Assembly (NCBI RefSeq): GCF_022605725.1
Contig: NC_065554.1
Coordinates: forward strand, 29,407,100 to 29,471,099
DNA from: Anthonomus grandis grandis
Lineage: Eukaryota > Arthropoda > Insecta > Coleoptera > Curculionidae
DNA length: 64,000 bases
Direction of reading: 5' to 3'
The translations under genes were made by a program, and so were the position numbers. Under the pieces are notes generated by a model, which was given only the letters and a program-made list of their open reading frames with translations, made no database searches and was not told the origin of the DNA. Positions 12,926-25,148 of this stretch are shown piece by piece. Numbering within the stretch: position 1 is the stretch's first letter; each line of letters begins with the position of its first letter.

Positions 12926-13320
12926 AAATTTGAAATACACAAAAACACCTGTCACTATCCCTCTGGTTAGGATATTGGTGATGTATTTAACAAAAGCAAA
13001 TGCAATTGTAGAACCTCTCAATGATTTGGATATTAGACAACCTGATTGGATTATTATTTCCAAAAATTTTTATAACCATACTAAAAGGGTAAAATTAATT
13101 GGAAAGAATGTGTCTGATTATTATTTAACACAATATTCTTCTCTATTATATTTTTTTAATGTTCAGTTTTCGTGCTTTTCAATGTTTTTATATTTTTTTC
13201 TCCTTGCAAACTTATGCATTTTGTATACTTTTTTTGATACCAGTTTTTTGTATGAAGCCATTATGCCAAATAAACCATATTATTATTATTATTATTATTA
13301 TATTATAGTATAGCACATTA
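12926..13320 (+). mobile_element. possible 3' end of a LINE with (TAT)n tail
   Basis: The segment ends with 'aataaaccat' followed by a (TAT)n run at about 13,279-13,303. That resembles the 3' ends of the recognisable LINE fragments near 45.8 and 48.7 kb. A plus-strand frame is open over it, but its translation ends in a poly-Tyr run from the microsatellite and shows no known motif. It may be a 5'-truncated LINE 3' UTR, or simply low-complexity DNA. Confidence 0.3.
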
Positions 13321-14160
13321 TTCTATTACATATTACCCTTTTATATTACATTCAGAATATTAAGAGAATAGATCTAGTGCAATTCAATGACGATGGGATT
13401 TACTTTTGCTAATGTTATCTATACGGGAACACCTATTTTCTGTCTCTCTTCAGCACACAAATTTACATACCGTACATCCCGGAATATTTCGCAATATATC
13501 CCGAAAGTAATATTCCCTCTTGTTTCCTCGGACGTATTATTAAATAGGGATCTGGCGGCGTCCCGTGACGCATCCGCACCGGGATAAAGCAAAAGTAAAA
13601 TATTTGAACGTGCCTATTTTTGATCCTACATTATTACTAAGAGTATTTCCTTTCGTTTGCTTTTTTTTACAAATTATTATGGTGAAAGAAAATCGAATTT
13701 TTGAGCAACAATATTAATTTCACCGGATAAGCCCCTAATGATCCTTTAAAGAAACCAGGAAAACGGAGAAGAATGGGAACATGTTCATTTAAAAATAAAT
13801 ATTGGACTAACCAAAGAATCCTCGGGTTATTTACGGGAAGTAGCGGATGAAAAGAGTGAGAAAACCCTCAAATTTCAAGAACCTTTTCGAACAAAATCTC
13901 CCCGCATTCGAACCGAGGCCAAATTGAATTTCAGATGAATAATGCGCGGTGTAGAATGCAGCTGATAAAGAAAATAATTGGATGCAGCTCGTATTTTTTT
14001 GCATGAGGATTCCTTAGGGCCTTTTAATTACGTGAACAATTTAAATTAAATAGTATGAACTCAACGCTTTGTCTGTCAGTCAGAAGGTCGATGTTTTTTT
14101 AGAGCATTTCGGATGGAAAAAGGGTCAAAAGCAAATAATCATTTAAAATGTATCGGTTGT
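13321..14160. other. non-repetitive spacer, no gene seen
   Basis: A locally GC-richer patch at 13,460-13,590 gives a short open frame with no recognisable domain and no splice or start context that I would trust. The rest shows no features. Confidence 0.4.
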
Positions 14161-16015
14161 TAAGATGTTAGAAGGACGATGGTTTTATTTAAAATTGATG
14201 GTATTTCCATTTATTTTGAAATTAACGTTTTCCAGGCAATTGGATGTGCGTTTTCCAGACAAGATTCTTTTTTTGCATGACAGTAATTTTTTTTTTGTAA
14301 ATATTTTAAAAATCCTAGAACAAATTGAATGGGTGGATTTGCCATAGAAGGTTTTTCTATTTTCAAGAATATATTTTTTTATCCCATCAAGTTAAATTTT
14401 TTTTTTCGTTAAAATTATGTTTTAAAAATTCTGGAAAAAAATTACAAATATTAGTTTGGCATAAAAAAATTTTTTTTTTCAATTTTGTTTCTTAGGAAAA
14501 CTTTTAGATTCCTCGAAGTTTTCATTAAAATAAATATATTATATATAGTTTTCAATTTTTGTAAATAAGCATATTATTAATTAATTGATTTATTATTAAT
14601 TATTGGCTTTTTCCAGGCAAAAGCCCAAGATTTCCAGCCTCTTTCAACTAGTTTTGTCCGGAAAATTTTAATAATTTTTTAAAATTTTCTACGTTTTCTA
14701 TTTAAATTGTATTTACGGTTCTGGAGTAAAAAATAAATGAATACTCATAGTTTTGCCTCGTTCTTTTCAAGATCTTTTAAAATGCATGATTTTTTCCAGG
14801 CAGTTCAAAACAGGCCTTTTCCAGGATAATTTTTGCATTTTAATAAATTAAAATAATTTTCCTCGTAAAATCCAGAGATTTTGAAAAACAATTTCAGTTT
14901 TTTCCAGGCACCTTGTCAAGGAGAATATGTTTCGTCTTTAAATCCTGGCATGGGAATTTTTTTTTATTTGTCTAATTTTTGAAATAAATAATTTTTTTCA
15001 GGCTTTTTCCAGTTGAACTTTAAGGTTTTTTTAGGGAAACCTTTACGTTCCATACAGTCTTTATTTATTTCAAAAATCCAATTTGCTTTCTATGAAGTTG
15101 AAAGACCAAGAAGATTTTTGATATTCTAGATATTTGAAATAAATATTATATTCCAGGTAATTGGAATTTTCACCGTTGTCTACTTCTTCCAGGACATGCT
15201 AGGAATATTTATTAATACTAAAAATAATAAGAATACTTTTCCAGGTATTCCAAGTCAGGCAGCTTTTTCAGGAATATTTTTTTGACATCCAATTAAATTA
15301 AAACATGTTTTTTTTAATCCTGGAAAAAAACAGGATAAGTGGTTTGGCAAAAAAATATTTTCATATTCCAGGCTTGCTTGAGCTATATAATTTTTTTCGA
15401 GAAATTAAAAGGCAAATTTCGTACCGTTCCAGAAATATATATTTATTTTTTTACCCTATAAAATGCATTACTTGTTATCCTTAAAATTATGTTTTAAAAA
15501 TTCTGGAAAAAAAATAGCAATTTGAAATATTTTTTCATTATTGCCCTTTTTCCCAAACCAGTAGACCAAGACGTCAAACTGCTTTCAACTAATTTTGCCA
15601 AAGATCTTTTAATAATAATAATTCCTCTTCAAATGCTTTGAACAATGTTGAAAAAAAGTTAAGATGCTCATAAAAATTCTAAGCAATTTCGATTTAAGAC
15701 AAATAAATAATTTTAAATTTTAAAAATATTGTCTGGAATGCCTGGAAAATATATTTTTTTAAACATGTTAAATGCCTGGAATAAATAAAAGAAAAAAATA
15801 TACTTCAAAACCTTGAATTTATAGTTTTGCATTGCAATTGCATTCTAATAAATTAAAATAATTTTCCTCGTAAAATCCAGAGATTTTGAAAAACATTTTC
15901 TGCTTTTTCCAGGAGAATATGTTTCGTCTTAAATCCTGGCATGACAATTTTTTTTATTTGTCTACTTTTTGAAATAAATAATTCTTTCCAGGCTTCTTCC
16001 GGTTGAACTTCAAGT
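14161..16015. repeat. degenerate ancient repeat zone with CCAGGC words
   Basis: Low-complexity T-rich text is punctuated by 'ttttccaggca' words (about 14,230, 14,614, 14,798, 14,905 and 15,157) and by 'attctggaaaaaaa' phrases. Parts are repeated at a distance: 14,836-14,945 and 15,840-15,950 share 'ttttcctcgtaaaatccag' and the text that follows. No period is regular enough to define a monomer. Confidence 0.5.
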
Positions 16016-16019
16016 CATA

Positions 16020-18560
16020 ACCTCCAAAAAAATGGAAAATTGTTACCGTCATTTTTGACTCCCTGACAAATATTTTTATTAAAAAACTAAATTTTAATTG
16101 TTATGTAATATAATAATTATTATAATTGGCATTTTTGTCCTTAAGGTCCAAAGAAAATTCTTACCATGATATTGGACTTCTTGTAAAATATTTATAATTA
16201 AAAAAATTAACTTGAATTTTAATTTGTATAATAAAATTAAATTTTCTTAACAATTTACTGGAAGTTTAAGCAATTTTGGACAATTTTTAAGAGAGTTATG
16301 GGTGTTTTTGTCCCTAGGGTCTAAAAGAATTGCCACATTGTTACCATCATCTTTGACTTCCTGTAGAAATTTTTTTATTAAAAAAATTAACTTGAAACTT
16401 TATTTTTATAATAAAATGAAGTTTTTTTATTAATGTGCTGAAAGTTTAAGCAACTTTGGACAATTTTTAAGAGAGCTATGGGTATTTTTGTTCCTAGGGT
16501 CCAAAAAAATTACAAAATTGTTACCATCATTTTTGACTTCCTGTAAAAAATTTTTTATTAAAAAAATTAACTTGAAACTTTATTTTTATAATAAAATTAA
16601 GTTTTCCTAATAATTTGCTGGAAGTTTAAGCAACTTTGGACAATTTTTAAGAGAGTTATGGGTATTTTTGTCCCTAGCGTCCAAAACAATTACCACATTG
16701 TTACCATTATCTTTGACATCCTGTAAAAGATTTCTTATTAAAAAATTTAACTTAAAATTTTATTCTGTAATAAAATTAAGTTTTCTTAACAATTTTGAAC
16801 AGTTTTTAAGTGGTTTATAGGTATTTTTGTCATAACCTCCAAAAAAATAAAAAATTGTTACTATTACGATCATTTTTGACTCCCTGTAAAAATTTTCTTA
16901 TTAAGAAATTAAATTAAAATTTAATTTTCTGTAATAAAATTACGTTTTCTTAACAATTTATTGAAAGCTTGAGTGATTTGGAAATTTTTTTAAGGGAGCC
17001 ATTGGCATTTTTATCTTCAAAGTCCAAAAAAATTATAAAATTGTTACCATCATCTTTGACTTCCTGTAAAAAATTTATAATTAAAAAAATTAACTTGAAT
17101 TTTAATTTTTATAATAAAATTAAATTTTCTTAACAATTTGCTGGAAGTTTAGGCAACTTTGGACAATTTTTAAGAGAGCTATGGGTATTTTTGTCCCTAA
17201 AGTCTAAAAAAATTACCAAATTGTTACCATCATCTTTGATTTACTGTAAACAATTTTTTATTAAAAAATTTTTATTAAAACAATTTTTTATTAAAAAAAT
17301 TGTTTACAGTAAAAAACTTGAAATTTTATTTTTATAATAAAACTAAGTGTCCTTAATAATTTGCTGAAAGTTTAAGTACCTTTGAACAATTTTTAAGAGA
17401 GTTATGGGTATTTTTGTCCCTGGGGTCCAAAAGAATTACAAAATTGGTACCATCATCTTTGATTGCCTGTAAAAAATTTCCTATATAAAAAAATTATCTT
17501 GAATTTCAATTTTTATAATAAAATTAAGTTTCCTTAACAATTTACTGGAAGTTTAAGCAACTTTGGACAATTTTTAAGAGAGCTATGGGTATTTTTGTTC
17601 CTAGGGTCCAAAAAAATTATAAAATTGTTACCATCATCTTTGACTTCCTGTAAAAAATTTATAATTAAAAAAATTAACTTGAATTTTAATTTTTATAATA
17701 AAATTAAATTTTCTTAACAATTTGCTGGAAGTTTAGGCAACTTTGGACAATTTTTAAGAGAGCTATGGGTATTTTTGTCTCTAAAGTCTAAAAGAATTAC
17801 CAAATTGTTACCATCATCTTTGATTTACTGTAAACAATTTTTTATTAAAAAAATTGTTTACAGTAAAAAACTTGAAATTTTATTTTTATAATAAAACTAA
17901 GTGTCCTTAATAATTTGCTGAAAGTTTAAGTACCTTTGGACAAATTTTAAGAGAGCTATGGGTATTTTTGACCCTAGGGTCCAAAAAAATTACAAAATTG
18001 TTACCATCATCTTTGACTTCCAGTAAAAAATTTTTTATTAAAAAAATTAACTTGAAACTTTATTTTTATAATAAAATTAAGTTTTCTTAATAATTTGCTG
18101 AAAGTTTAAGCAACTTTGGACAATTTTTAAGAGAGTTATGGGTATTTTTGTCTCTAGGGTTCAAAAAAATTACAAAATTATTACCATCATCTTTGATTTA
18201 CTGTAAAAAATTTCTTATTAAAAGAATTAACTTGAAACTTAATTTTTCTAATAAAACTAACTTTTCTTAACAATTTGCTGAAAGTTTAAGCAACTTTGGA
18301 CAATTTTTAAGAGAGCTATGGGTATTTTTGCCCCTAGGATCTAAAAGAATTACAAAATTATTACCATCATCTTTGACTTCCTGCAAAATATTTCTTAAAT
18401 AAAAAATTAACTTAAAATTTTGTTTTTTTAATAAAATAGGATTTTCATAACATTTCGGTGAAATTTTGAGCAACCTTGGACCATTTTTGAAGCAGAAATG
18501 GGTATTTTTATCCTTATATACATCCAAAAATTGAAAAATTGTTACCATCACTTTTGAATA
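16020..18560. repeat. 180-bp satellite A, about 14 monomers
   Basis: 'ttaccatcat' marks successive units at 180-bp steps (16,341, 16,521, 16,701 and onward). The consensus blocks are 'ttaactgaaactttattttt' type text, 'ataataaaattaagtttt', 'gtttaagcaactttggac', 'aatttttaagagagctatgg' and 'caaaattgttaccatca'. Units near 17,020-17,400 and 17,600-17,950 are near-copies of each other, and both carry the same palindrome. The same satellite family forms a second array at 53,790-57,125. Confidence 0.95.
17824..17867. repeat. perfect 20-bp palindrome in satellite A
   Basis: The arm 'tttactgtaaacaatttttt' (17,824-17,843) is followed by the 4-base loop 'atta' and its exact reverse complement (17,848-17,867). 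An expanded version with a longer spacer lies at 17,240-17,313 in an earlier unit. Ordinary monomers have only one arm. Confidence 0.9.
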
Positions 18561-19232
18561 CCAGTGAAAAATTCCTTATTAACATGCAAAATGACCCGCA
18601 TAATGAGGGGTTTTGTAGGTCAATTACGGCCCGAGTTATTGCAGTTTAAAGTGGCATAAAACTACGAACCCCTATATTTTTTTTTCTGTAATAAATTCCT
18701 ATATGTTAATAATTTTGATAAGCGAGAAGCATTGGTAGAGGGACAAACCCCTAGATATTTAATTACCAACCCTTATAAACAAAAAAAAAAGTACAAACCT
18801 CCAAATATTTACTAGGCACCCTTATAAATATTTTTTTATATAATTTTGAGCTTTATTTATTAATTTGTCAATAGATACGAGCCCCTCGATATTTCTTTAG
18901 ATCTACTCTTTTTTTAAGCATAACATTAGTTTTTGATAACTTTGCTCCTAATCAACCTAAAAACAGACTTAAACCCTCATTTTGTAGATAATTTATTGGG
19001 CTATTTATTATTTCATTTAACAATAAAAAAGCCGTTAAAGGTTTCCTTGGATATACAACCGTTTCCGAGCTATTGCGTAGTTTTTCAATTGATTGGAAAA
19101 TATCTTGATACTGTCAATGGCTTTAAAAAATCTAAATATTTTAAGAACCTACCTAACAATTTCATTGATTTTAGTTTCATTTTCAAAATATTCAAAAAGG
19201 TTTTAGAGTTATTAAGGAGTAAATATTTATGA
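18561..19232. repeat. linker plus single monomer of satellite B
   Basis: 18,580-19,030 matches 57,130-57,600 over most of its length, including 'gcgagaagcattggtaga', 'ttgataactttg' and the 'aacctaaaaac' run. The linker itself contains loose repeats of 'cccctaxatattt'. 19,033-19,225 then aligns with one unit of the 182-bp satellite amplified at 57,990-62,210: 'tacaaccgttt', 'cttgatactgtcaatggctt', 'aaaaatctaaat' and 'gattttagttt' are in order. The plus-strand open frame across it is accidental. Confidence 0.85.
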
Positions 19233-20063
19233 AAATATTTTAAATAAATAATATATTAAATTACAATTTGAAAATATTGTCCTTCGCTCATTTTAATAAA
19301 TTTCGAATTTTTACCAATTACCGTAAACTACTTGCAATAATTGAAGTAGAATTTTACAGCCATATAATAAACAAAACTCTCACTCCAGTTTCTATTATGT
19401 CACCGATTTTATTGGCATATTAGCTTAATAAAACCATCGACGTTCTATCATCTTTAGAGGACCATTATTCATTAATTTTATCAAAAAAAAAGTAATTTAT
19501 CCCCCTAAATTCTTCTTTCATTTTAATATTCTTTCAAGCGCAAAATCTGGCATTAAGAACCAAAAAAAAAACGTATATAGTTAATCCCACTTTATATTGC
19601 AAAAGAAATGCCCGGATTACGCCTTGTTCGTGGCAACTTTTTCGATTTAATAAAGCAATACAATTACCATAGATTTACATACTTCCATTGGATATTATGA
19701 GAATTTCCTCGTGTTATTTATCATTTTATCAAATTTGGATACATTAGATCCATAGAAAAATATTAACTGGCATTCGTTTATTTTATAAAATATCAGTTTT
19801 AAGCTGCTTTAATCCGAAATGACTCGTTTCGTAATTTTAACTATTTCAGGTATAATTACGTTTTAATTTCTGATGCCGCATCTATAAATAAAATAACATA
19901 ATAAATTAATTTAATGGTATTGCCGTATAAATTAGTTGTTTAATTTTAGGGGTAATGGCTAATGGTAAATACTAAAATAATATAAAATATATTACGTAAT
20001 AGATGGTTATTTACATTTTAAAGGTAGAATTTTTTAAAGCAAATTAAAATAATTTTCTTAATA
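19233..20063. other. non-repetitive AT-rich spacer, no gene seen
   Basis: No exon, repeat or transposon end is recognisable until the Tigger target site at 20,062. Confidence 0.5.
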
Positions 20064-22195
20064 CAGTAGAGTCTCGATAACGTGAACTAATTAGGGATGA
20101 CTGTGTTCATGTTTTTGAGGAGTTCATGTTACTGGATAAAGTTAATCGCATGATAAAATAACACGTATATGTACTTTGAATATATATGTTATACAGTTAG
20201 TAATAAATAGTTGAAAATGTATATGTTTATACATGGTATAAAGAAAAATATATTTATTATATAGGTAAGTATATGTATGTAAGTAAGTACAATGTACATT
20301 ATTTATATTTAATCCGTTGTTTTTAGAAAAAAGTTATCTAACTTTGTTTGACGGATACGTTGTTTGTTTGAAAGAATAGTTGCACATTCACGTAATTTAT
20401 GTAAAGACTGAATATCCTCAAAGTCGGCATTGCTTTGCTCCGCCCATTCTAGACCTCTGTTGAATATACGAACTGCCTCAATATGACTTTAATCATAGCC
20501 TGAGAAACCTCTGGATCTTGATCCTGTTCGGTTTCTGAATCATTAGACACTGCAGTACAATTCTCATCGTGTTCAACGAAGTCATCTTTATTTCATTCTT
20601 CGATATCTCCACGTTCGAAGTCTTGCCCTGGATCAATTTCTTCTAATAAATTGAGGTTAGTCTCTACAATGCTATTCAGGCTTAGCAATTCTTGACGAAG
20701 AGTTGCCAAGGGTATTGTGTCTTCAGGATCATCATTGCTTTGGCTTTTGGAAAATATTTTTTCCAAAACTTTTTAATGGTTGCTGGTTCTAATTTATTCC
20801 ATGGTCGTGATAAGTTTAAAATAGCATCCCTGAGGTTGTATTGTTTGATAATGACATTCATGTCCTTAGATTTATTAGCTACAACCATTGCCAAAAACAT
20901 GGAGCGATAATGCAGTTTAGTCAACCTAATAACGTTTTGGTCCATAGGTTGAATTAAGGTTGTCACATTGGGACGCATATACATAACTTGAATTAGTCCA
21001 TCATCAGATAAAAGTTCCTCTACTGGGGGATGACTGGGGGCATTATCCAATAAAAGAAGTGCTTTCTCTGGAAGACCTTGTTTCTTCAGAAACTTTTTCA
21101 CCTAAAATTAAAACAAACTTTTAGTTTTGAAATGTATAGCTATGGCAGGAAATTTACCTCAGAAACAAAAATTTCTTTGAACCATTGCTTAAAAATTCCG
21201 GCTGTCAGCCATGCAGATTGTGAGTTTTTGTAGTGTACAGGAATGTAAGAGTTCTTAAAACTTCGTGGTTTTTTAACTTTCCCTATTACCAAAGAAGTCA
21301 ATTTATGTAGTCCAGTCGCATTTGTACATGCTAGAAACGTTATTCTTTCTTTGGCTGTTTTTCTTCCAGGGGCATTATTTTCTTCACTAGATACGTAAAT
21401 CTTTCGGGGTAAAAGCTTCTTCGGTTTCATCGGCGTTGTACACTTGGTTATAGTCTAAGTTTAGGTCCTTAATTTTTTCTTCAAGTTTACGTAAGAATGG
21501 TGAAACCACCTCGGGCTGAGAAGATAGTTTTTCACCAGTTATTATTAGGAAGCGTATGCCAAATCTTTTCTTGAACTTTTGCAACCACCCCGAGCTCGCA
21601 GAAAAAGTGGAATTTTTGTCGTACAGTTTTTCGTGAAAATATTTGTGTTTCTCTTTTAAAATTAAACCACTTATTGGAGCATTCCTCTCTCGTTGTCGCA
21701 AAAATCACTTATACAAAGCTTTGTCCATTAATGGATATTCAGAAGGTCTAAGACAGGCAACTGTTGAAGTAATTTGGTCTTTTTTCTTCTTAATTGCACA
21801 CACCGTGGATTTGGCTATTCCATACTTTTTTGCTAAAAATATAACTCCGCAACCTCTACTAACATCGGATAAGAGTTAGGGGGCTTTTTTTTCTAGAGTT
21901 AAATAATTTACTTTCTTAGTAGACATCGTGCTTGTTTCGTATTGATCGGTGAACAAACACTGAATGAGACGCAAATTTCATATCTCTTCCAAACATGTGC
22001 AAACAAGATATACAATTTGGCGACGATAGGGAACATAGCAAATGCCGCTTAATGCCTACGGGTAAAACGATATAAATATTTTTTTGTTCACGTTATAAAG
22101 TCAAGATATTTTTGGCGTTCACGTTTTAGAATAGGCTGAATACCAATTAGGCTGTTCACGTTTAGGGATGTTCACGTTATCGAGACTCTATACTG
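20064..22195 (-). mobile_element. Tigger/pogo-family DNA transposon, complete ends
   Basis: A 2,132-bp element is bounded by inverted repeats that both read inward from CAGTA and share GAGTCTCGATAACGTGAAC (20,064-20,087 and 22,170-22,195; the right end has two extra bases). It is flanked by TA at 20,062-20,063 and 22,196-22,197, the target duplication typical of Tc1/mariner-pogo elements. The single transposase gene lies on the minus strand. The ends look intact but the gene is broken, so this copy could move only with help from another source. Confidence 0.93.
20309..21926 (-). pseudogene. Tigger-like transposase pseudogene
   Basis: The protein would bind the element ends and cut and paste DNA. 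Domains in order from the ATG at 21,926: a CENP-B/psq-type helix-turn-helix (KKYGIAKSTVCAIKKKKDQI), a second CENP-B-type helix region (SSGWLQKFKKRFGI), then a DDE domain with Asp in YNADET, in LLLLDNAPSHP and in LIQPMDQNVI. The C-terminus ends RQTKLDNFFLKTTD with a stop at 20,309. A 54-bp GT-AG intron at 21,104-21,157 restores the frame from WFKEIFVSE to VKKFLKKQG. Damage includes two in-frame stops near the N-terminus, a frameshift right after NADET and more breaks in the acidic tail. All three catalytic acidic residues survive. Confidence 0.9.
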
Positions 22196-22226
22196 TACAT
22201 GCATCAGATTAATTTAAAAGAAAACA

Positions 22227-23830
22227 GGAATCATACGACAAAAAAAGATTTTTTAAATATCTTTTTAAGTGCCCTAGTTAAACGGTTTTCAAAATTTTTT
22301 TGCCGGGCACTTTCACCACTTATCAACACATCTTTACCTCAGGAGGTAGTAGTAGTCACGGTATTATAGGGTAACAAGATGACAAACTTCTAGGAATGTT
22401 TTTTAGTTATTAATTATATTTTTCAGTTAACTTAAGAAATAATTTTGACTGTTTGGAAAAAATGGCTTTATATTCCAAAACTATAAATTGAAATGGCTTT
22501 AAATACTGTTCAAAGTTTAAATGTCTGGGGTTAATAAAAAATTGATTAAATTTTTGGATACAATATACTATTTCTACCCTAAAAAATTAGAGCATACAAA
22601 CAAATGCTTGAAAATCCTGGAACAAATCAGTCTTTTCAATAAATGATTTTATATTCCAGGAAAAAAAAAAACATTAACATGGCATCACATTAAATTTAGT
22701 CTGAATAAAATTCATCACTTCTAAAACAAATATTTAGAGTACACCAAGAATAGCTTTTAAATTAGAGGATTCACACAAAAAAAGAATTTTTCAAATATCT
22801 CCTAAACTGCCCTAGTTAAACGGTTTTAAAAATTTCCTTGCCATGCACCTTCACCATTTATCGACACATCTTCACCCCCTTATATCTCGGAGGCTATTAA
22901 ACCTATTTTTAAAAAATGTTCACGGTATTATAGGGCAAGGAGGTCGTATGCTTCTAAGAATGTTTTTTAATTAAAAATTTTTTTTTTTAGTTCATTTTAG
23001 GGACCATAGTCTTGCAATGTTTGAAATAAAATTGACAATGACGTCAAATATATGCTGAATTGAAAATCCTGGCAAAAAATTCAGTATTAATTTAACTGTC
23101 TGGAAAAACTAGTTTTATATTCCAGGAATATAAATTGAAATGCCCGAAACACAATATAAATTTAGTTCAAAAGCTTGATCATTAATTAAAATTCCTAAAA
23201 GAAATATATCACTTCTATAGAAAATATTTAGAGTAGACCAAGAATAGCTTTCAAATTACAGGATTCACACAAAAAAAGAATTTCTGAAATATCTCCTAAA
23301 CTACCCTAGTTAAACGGTTTTAAAAATTTCCTTGCCATGGACCTTCACCATTTGTCGACACATCTTTACCCCCTTATATCTCGGAGGCTATTAAACCTAT
23401 TTTTAAAAAATTTTCACGGTATTATAGGGCAAGGAGGTCGTATGCTTCTAAGAATGTTTTTTAGTTAAAAATATTTTTTTCAGTTTATTTTAGGGGCCAT
23501 AGGCTTACAATGTTTGACGAAAAATTGACAATGACGTCAAATATATGCTGAATTGAAAATCCTGGCAAAAAATTCAGTATTATTTTAACTGTCTGGAAAA
23601 ACTGGTTTCATATTCTAGGAGTACCAATTGAAATGCCTGGAATAAAAAAGAAACTTCTTTATAGGTCTAGACCACAAAAAAAAAATGACTGCCTTAAAGT
23701 AAATACGAAAATGACTTCAAAAATCTGGAAAAAAAAACAACAATTTAGTAAAAGTACTTATAGAAAATACATATCATTTTCAAACGAAAAACTCGACCAT
23801 ATAAAAAATTTCTTGTAAATCCTGGAAAAA
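22227..23830. repeat. ~500-bp tandem repeat, about 3 units
   Basis: Units begin at about 22,227, 22,767 and 23,261 with 'ggattcacacaaaaaaag' or a variant. They share 'ccctagttaaacggtttt', 'cttcaccatttatcgacaca' and 'cacggtattatagggcaagg'. The first unit is the most diverged. The segment 22,944-22,969 recurs exactly, in inverted orientation, near 25,583-25,608 and with changes at about 26,523 and 29,990. The same family is therefore present on the other side in the opposite direction. Confidence 0.85.
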
Positions 23831-25130
23831 TTTCAGGCAATCATTTCAATTGCTGATTTTAAATTTCAGGAAAAAACCCTTAAAATACTTGAAGAATATG
23901 AAAAAATATTAGAACGATTTTAAATGGAACAAATTAAAAAATAATTAATAATAATCTTTATTTAGCATAAATAGCTACATACAAAAACAACAAATTTCCC
24001 AAAAAAATAATAAAAATAAAAATACATATAATATTAATAATAATGTTCATAAACCTAATTCAACAACATATTTAGTCAGCAAAAGTACCATATAAGTAAG
24101 CAATAAATATCAAATGCTGGGTATCCCGATCCCCGACACTTGCAACGCCCTGGTTGCAAGCTTTTATTTATCTTTATATTCTAAAAGTATTTTTTTTTTC
24201 AAAATGATGATGTGATATATAATTTGCGCTCGTTAAAACAACATTTAAGGTTCTCAGAAAATTGATACTGCCGAACCGAATCTGTGAAAACTGCTAACTC
24301 AGAAACCCGTTTGATTTCTGTTAACGGTACGACGGCGATTAAAGGGGAATAATAAAAAAGCTGACTCAGTACTTAATACGTATTAAAAAATGAGGACACG
24401 AAAAACAGGCAATCAGTCGAAGTCTTTGAAGAGTAAAAGTCGATCTAATCTGCCGGTTTAAGATGTAAAGTCGCGGGATCACCAAAAAAGACGGTTTTGG
24501 TGCCGTGCAAAAGCTTTATAATTATAACGGGAGAAGACGGCTCCCGGTTTTATAATTTTGAGTATTTTAAAGACGAATTAAGACCTAACTAAGACGGATT
24601 TTTAAAATAAATCGAAGACGTAAATATAATATAAATAAAAGACGTTTATATAAATAAAAGACGCTGTCGTGTAGTGTGAAGTTAATTAAGCGAGTTTTAT
24701 GTAAAACAAGTTTCAATCATATCTCTAGCCAATTCAATAATATCTCTAGCGATAAAGAAAAAATCTACATACATAACCCTAAAGCGCTCTTACAAAAATG
24801 TCTGGAACAGATGAGAAATGAAACTGTTTCAAATACCTGGAATAATAACTACAAATAACTAGAGAATGACAAGAAATACTTGTAAAAGAAGTTAAAAATA
24901 GAAAATTTGTACAAAATATTCCAGTCGAATATCCAAATGAAAATTGTCAAAATAGAAAAGCGGGTCAACTCGAGCTCCGCCCAACGACGACGCGACGGCC
25001 GAAACGTTAATTAAATTTTTGTTGCCGACAAACGAGTAGTAAAAGGGTGATTTAGTAAAGGCTGCGAGGGTCCTTTTTGCATGTCGTTTAAAAGCTTAAT
25101 TTATAAGCGACTTTAAGTTACGATAAAATG
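23831..25130. other. mostly non-repetitive DNA with AAGACG cluster
   Basis: No exon is supported. Between 24,488 and 24,663 the hexamer AAGACG occurs seven times in direct orientation (24,488, 24,534, 24,570, 24,591, 24,615, 24,639, 24,658). 24,240-24,560 and 24,955-25,075 are GC-rich for this window and could be a regulatory patch or the leader of a decayed LTR element. A 60-codon frame at 24,676 has no recognisable motif. Confidence 0.45.
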
Positions 25131-25148
25131 TTGTTGCTGGAAGCAGAA

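Noticed and set aside
12921..13313. 130-codon plus-strand frame ending in poly-Tyr
   Set aside because: The end is translated microsatellite and the rest has no motif. At most it is LINE 3' sequence.
18933..19232. 99-codon plus-strand frame
   Set aside because: It covers the cassette linker and a satellite B monomer; the related copies at 57-62 kb do not keep the frame.
24676..24858. 60-codon frame as a gag or host gene
   Set aside because: No recognisable residues, no splice or promoter context; left as unassigned.
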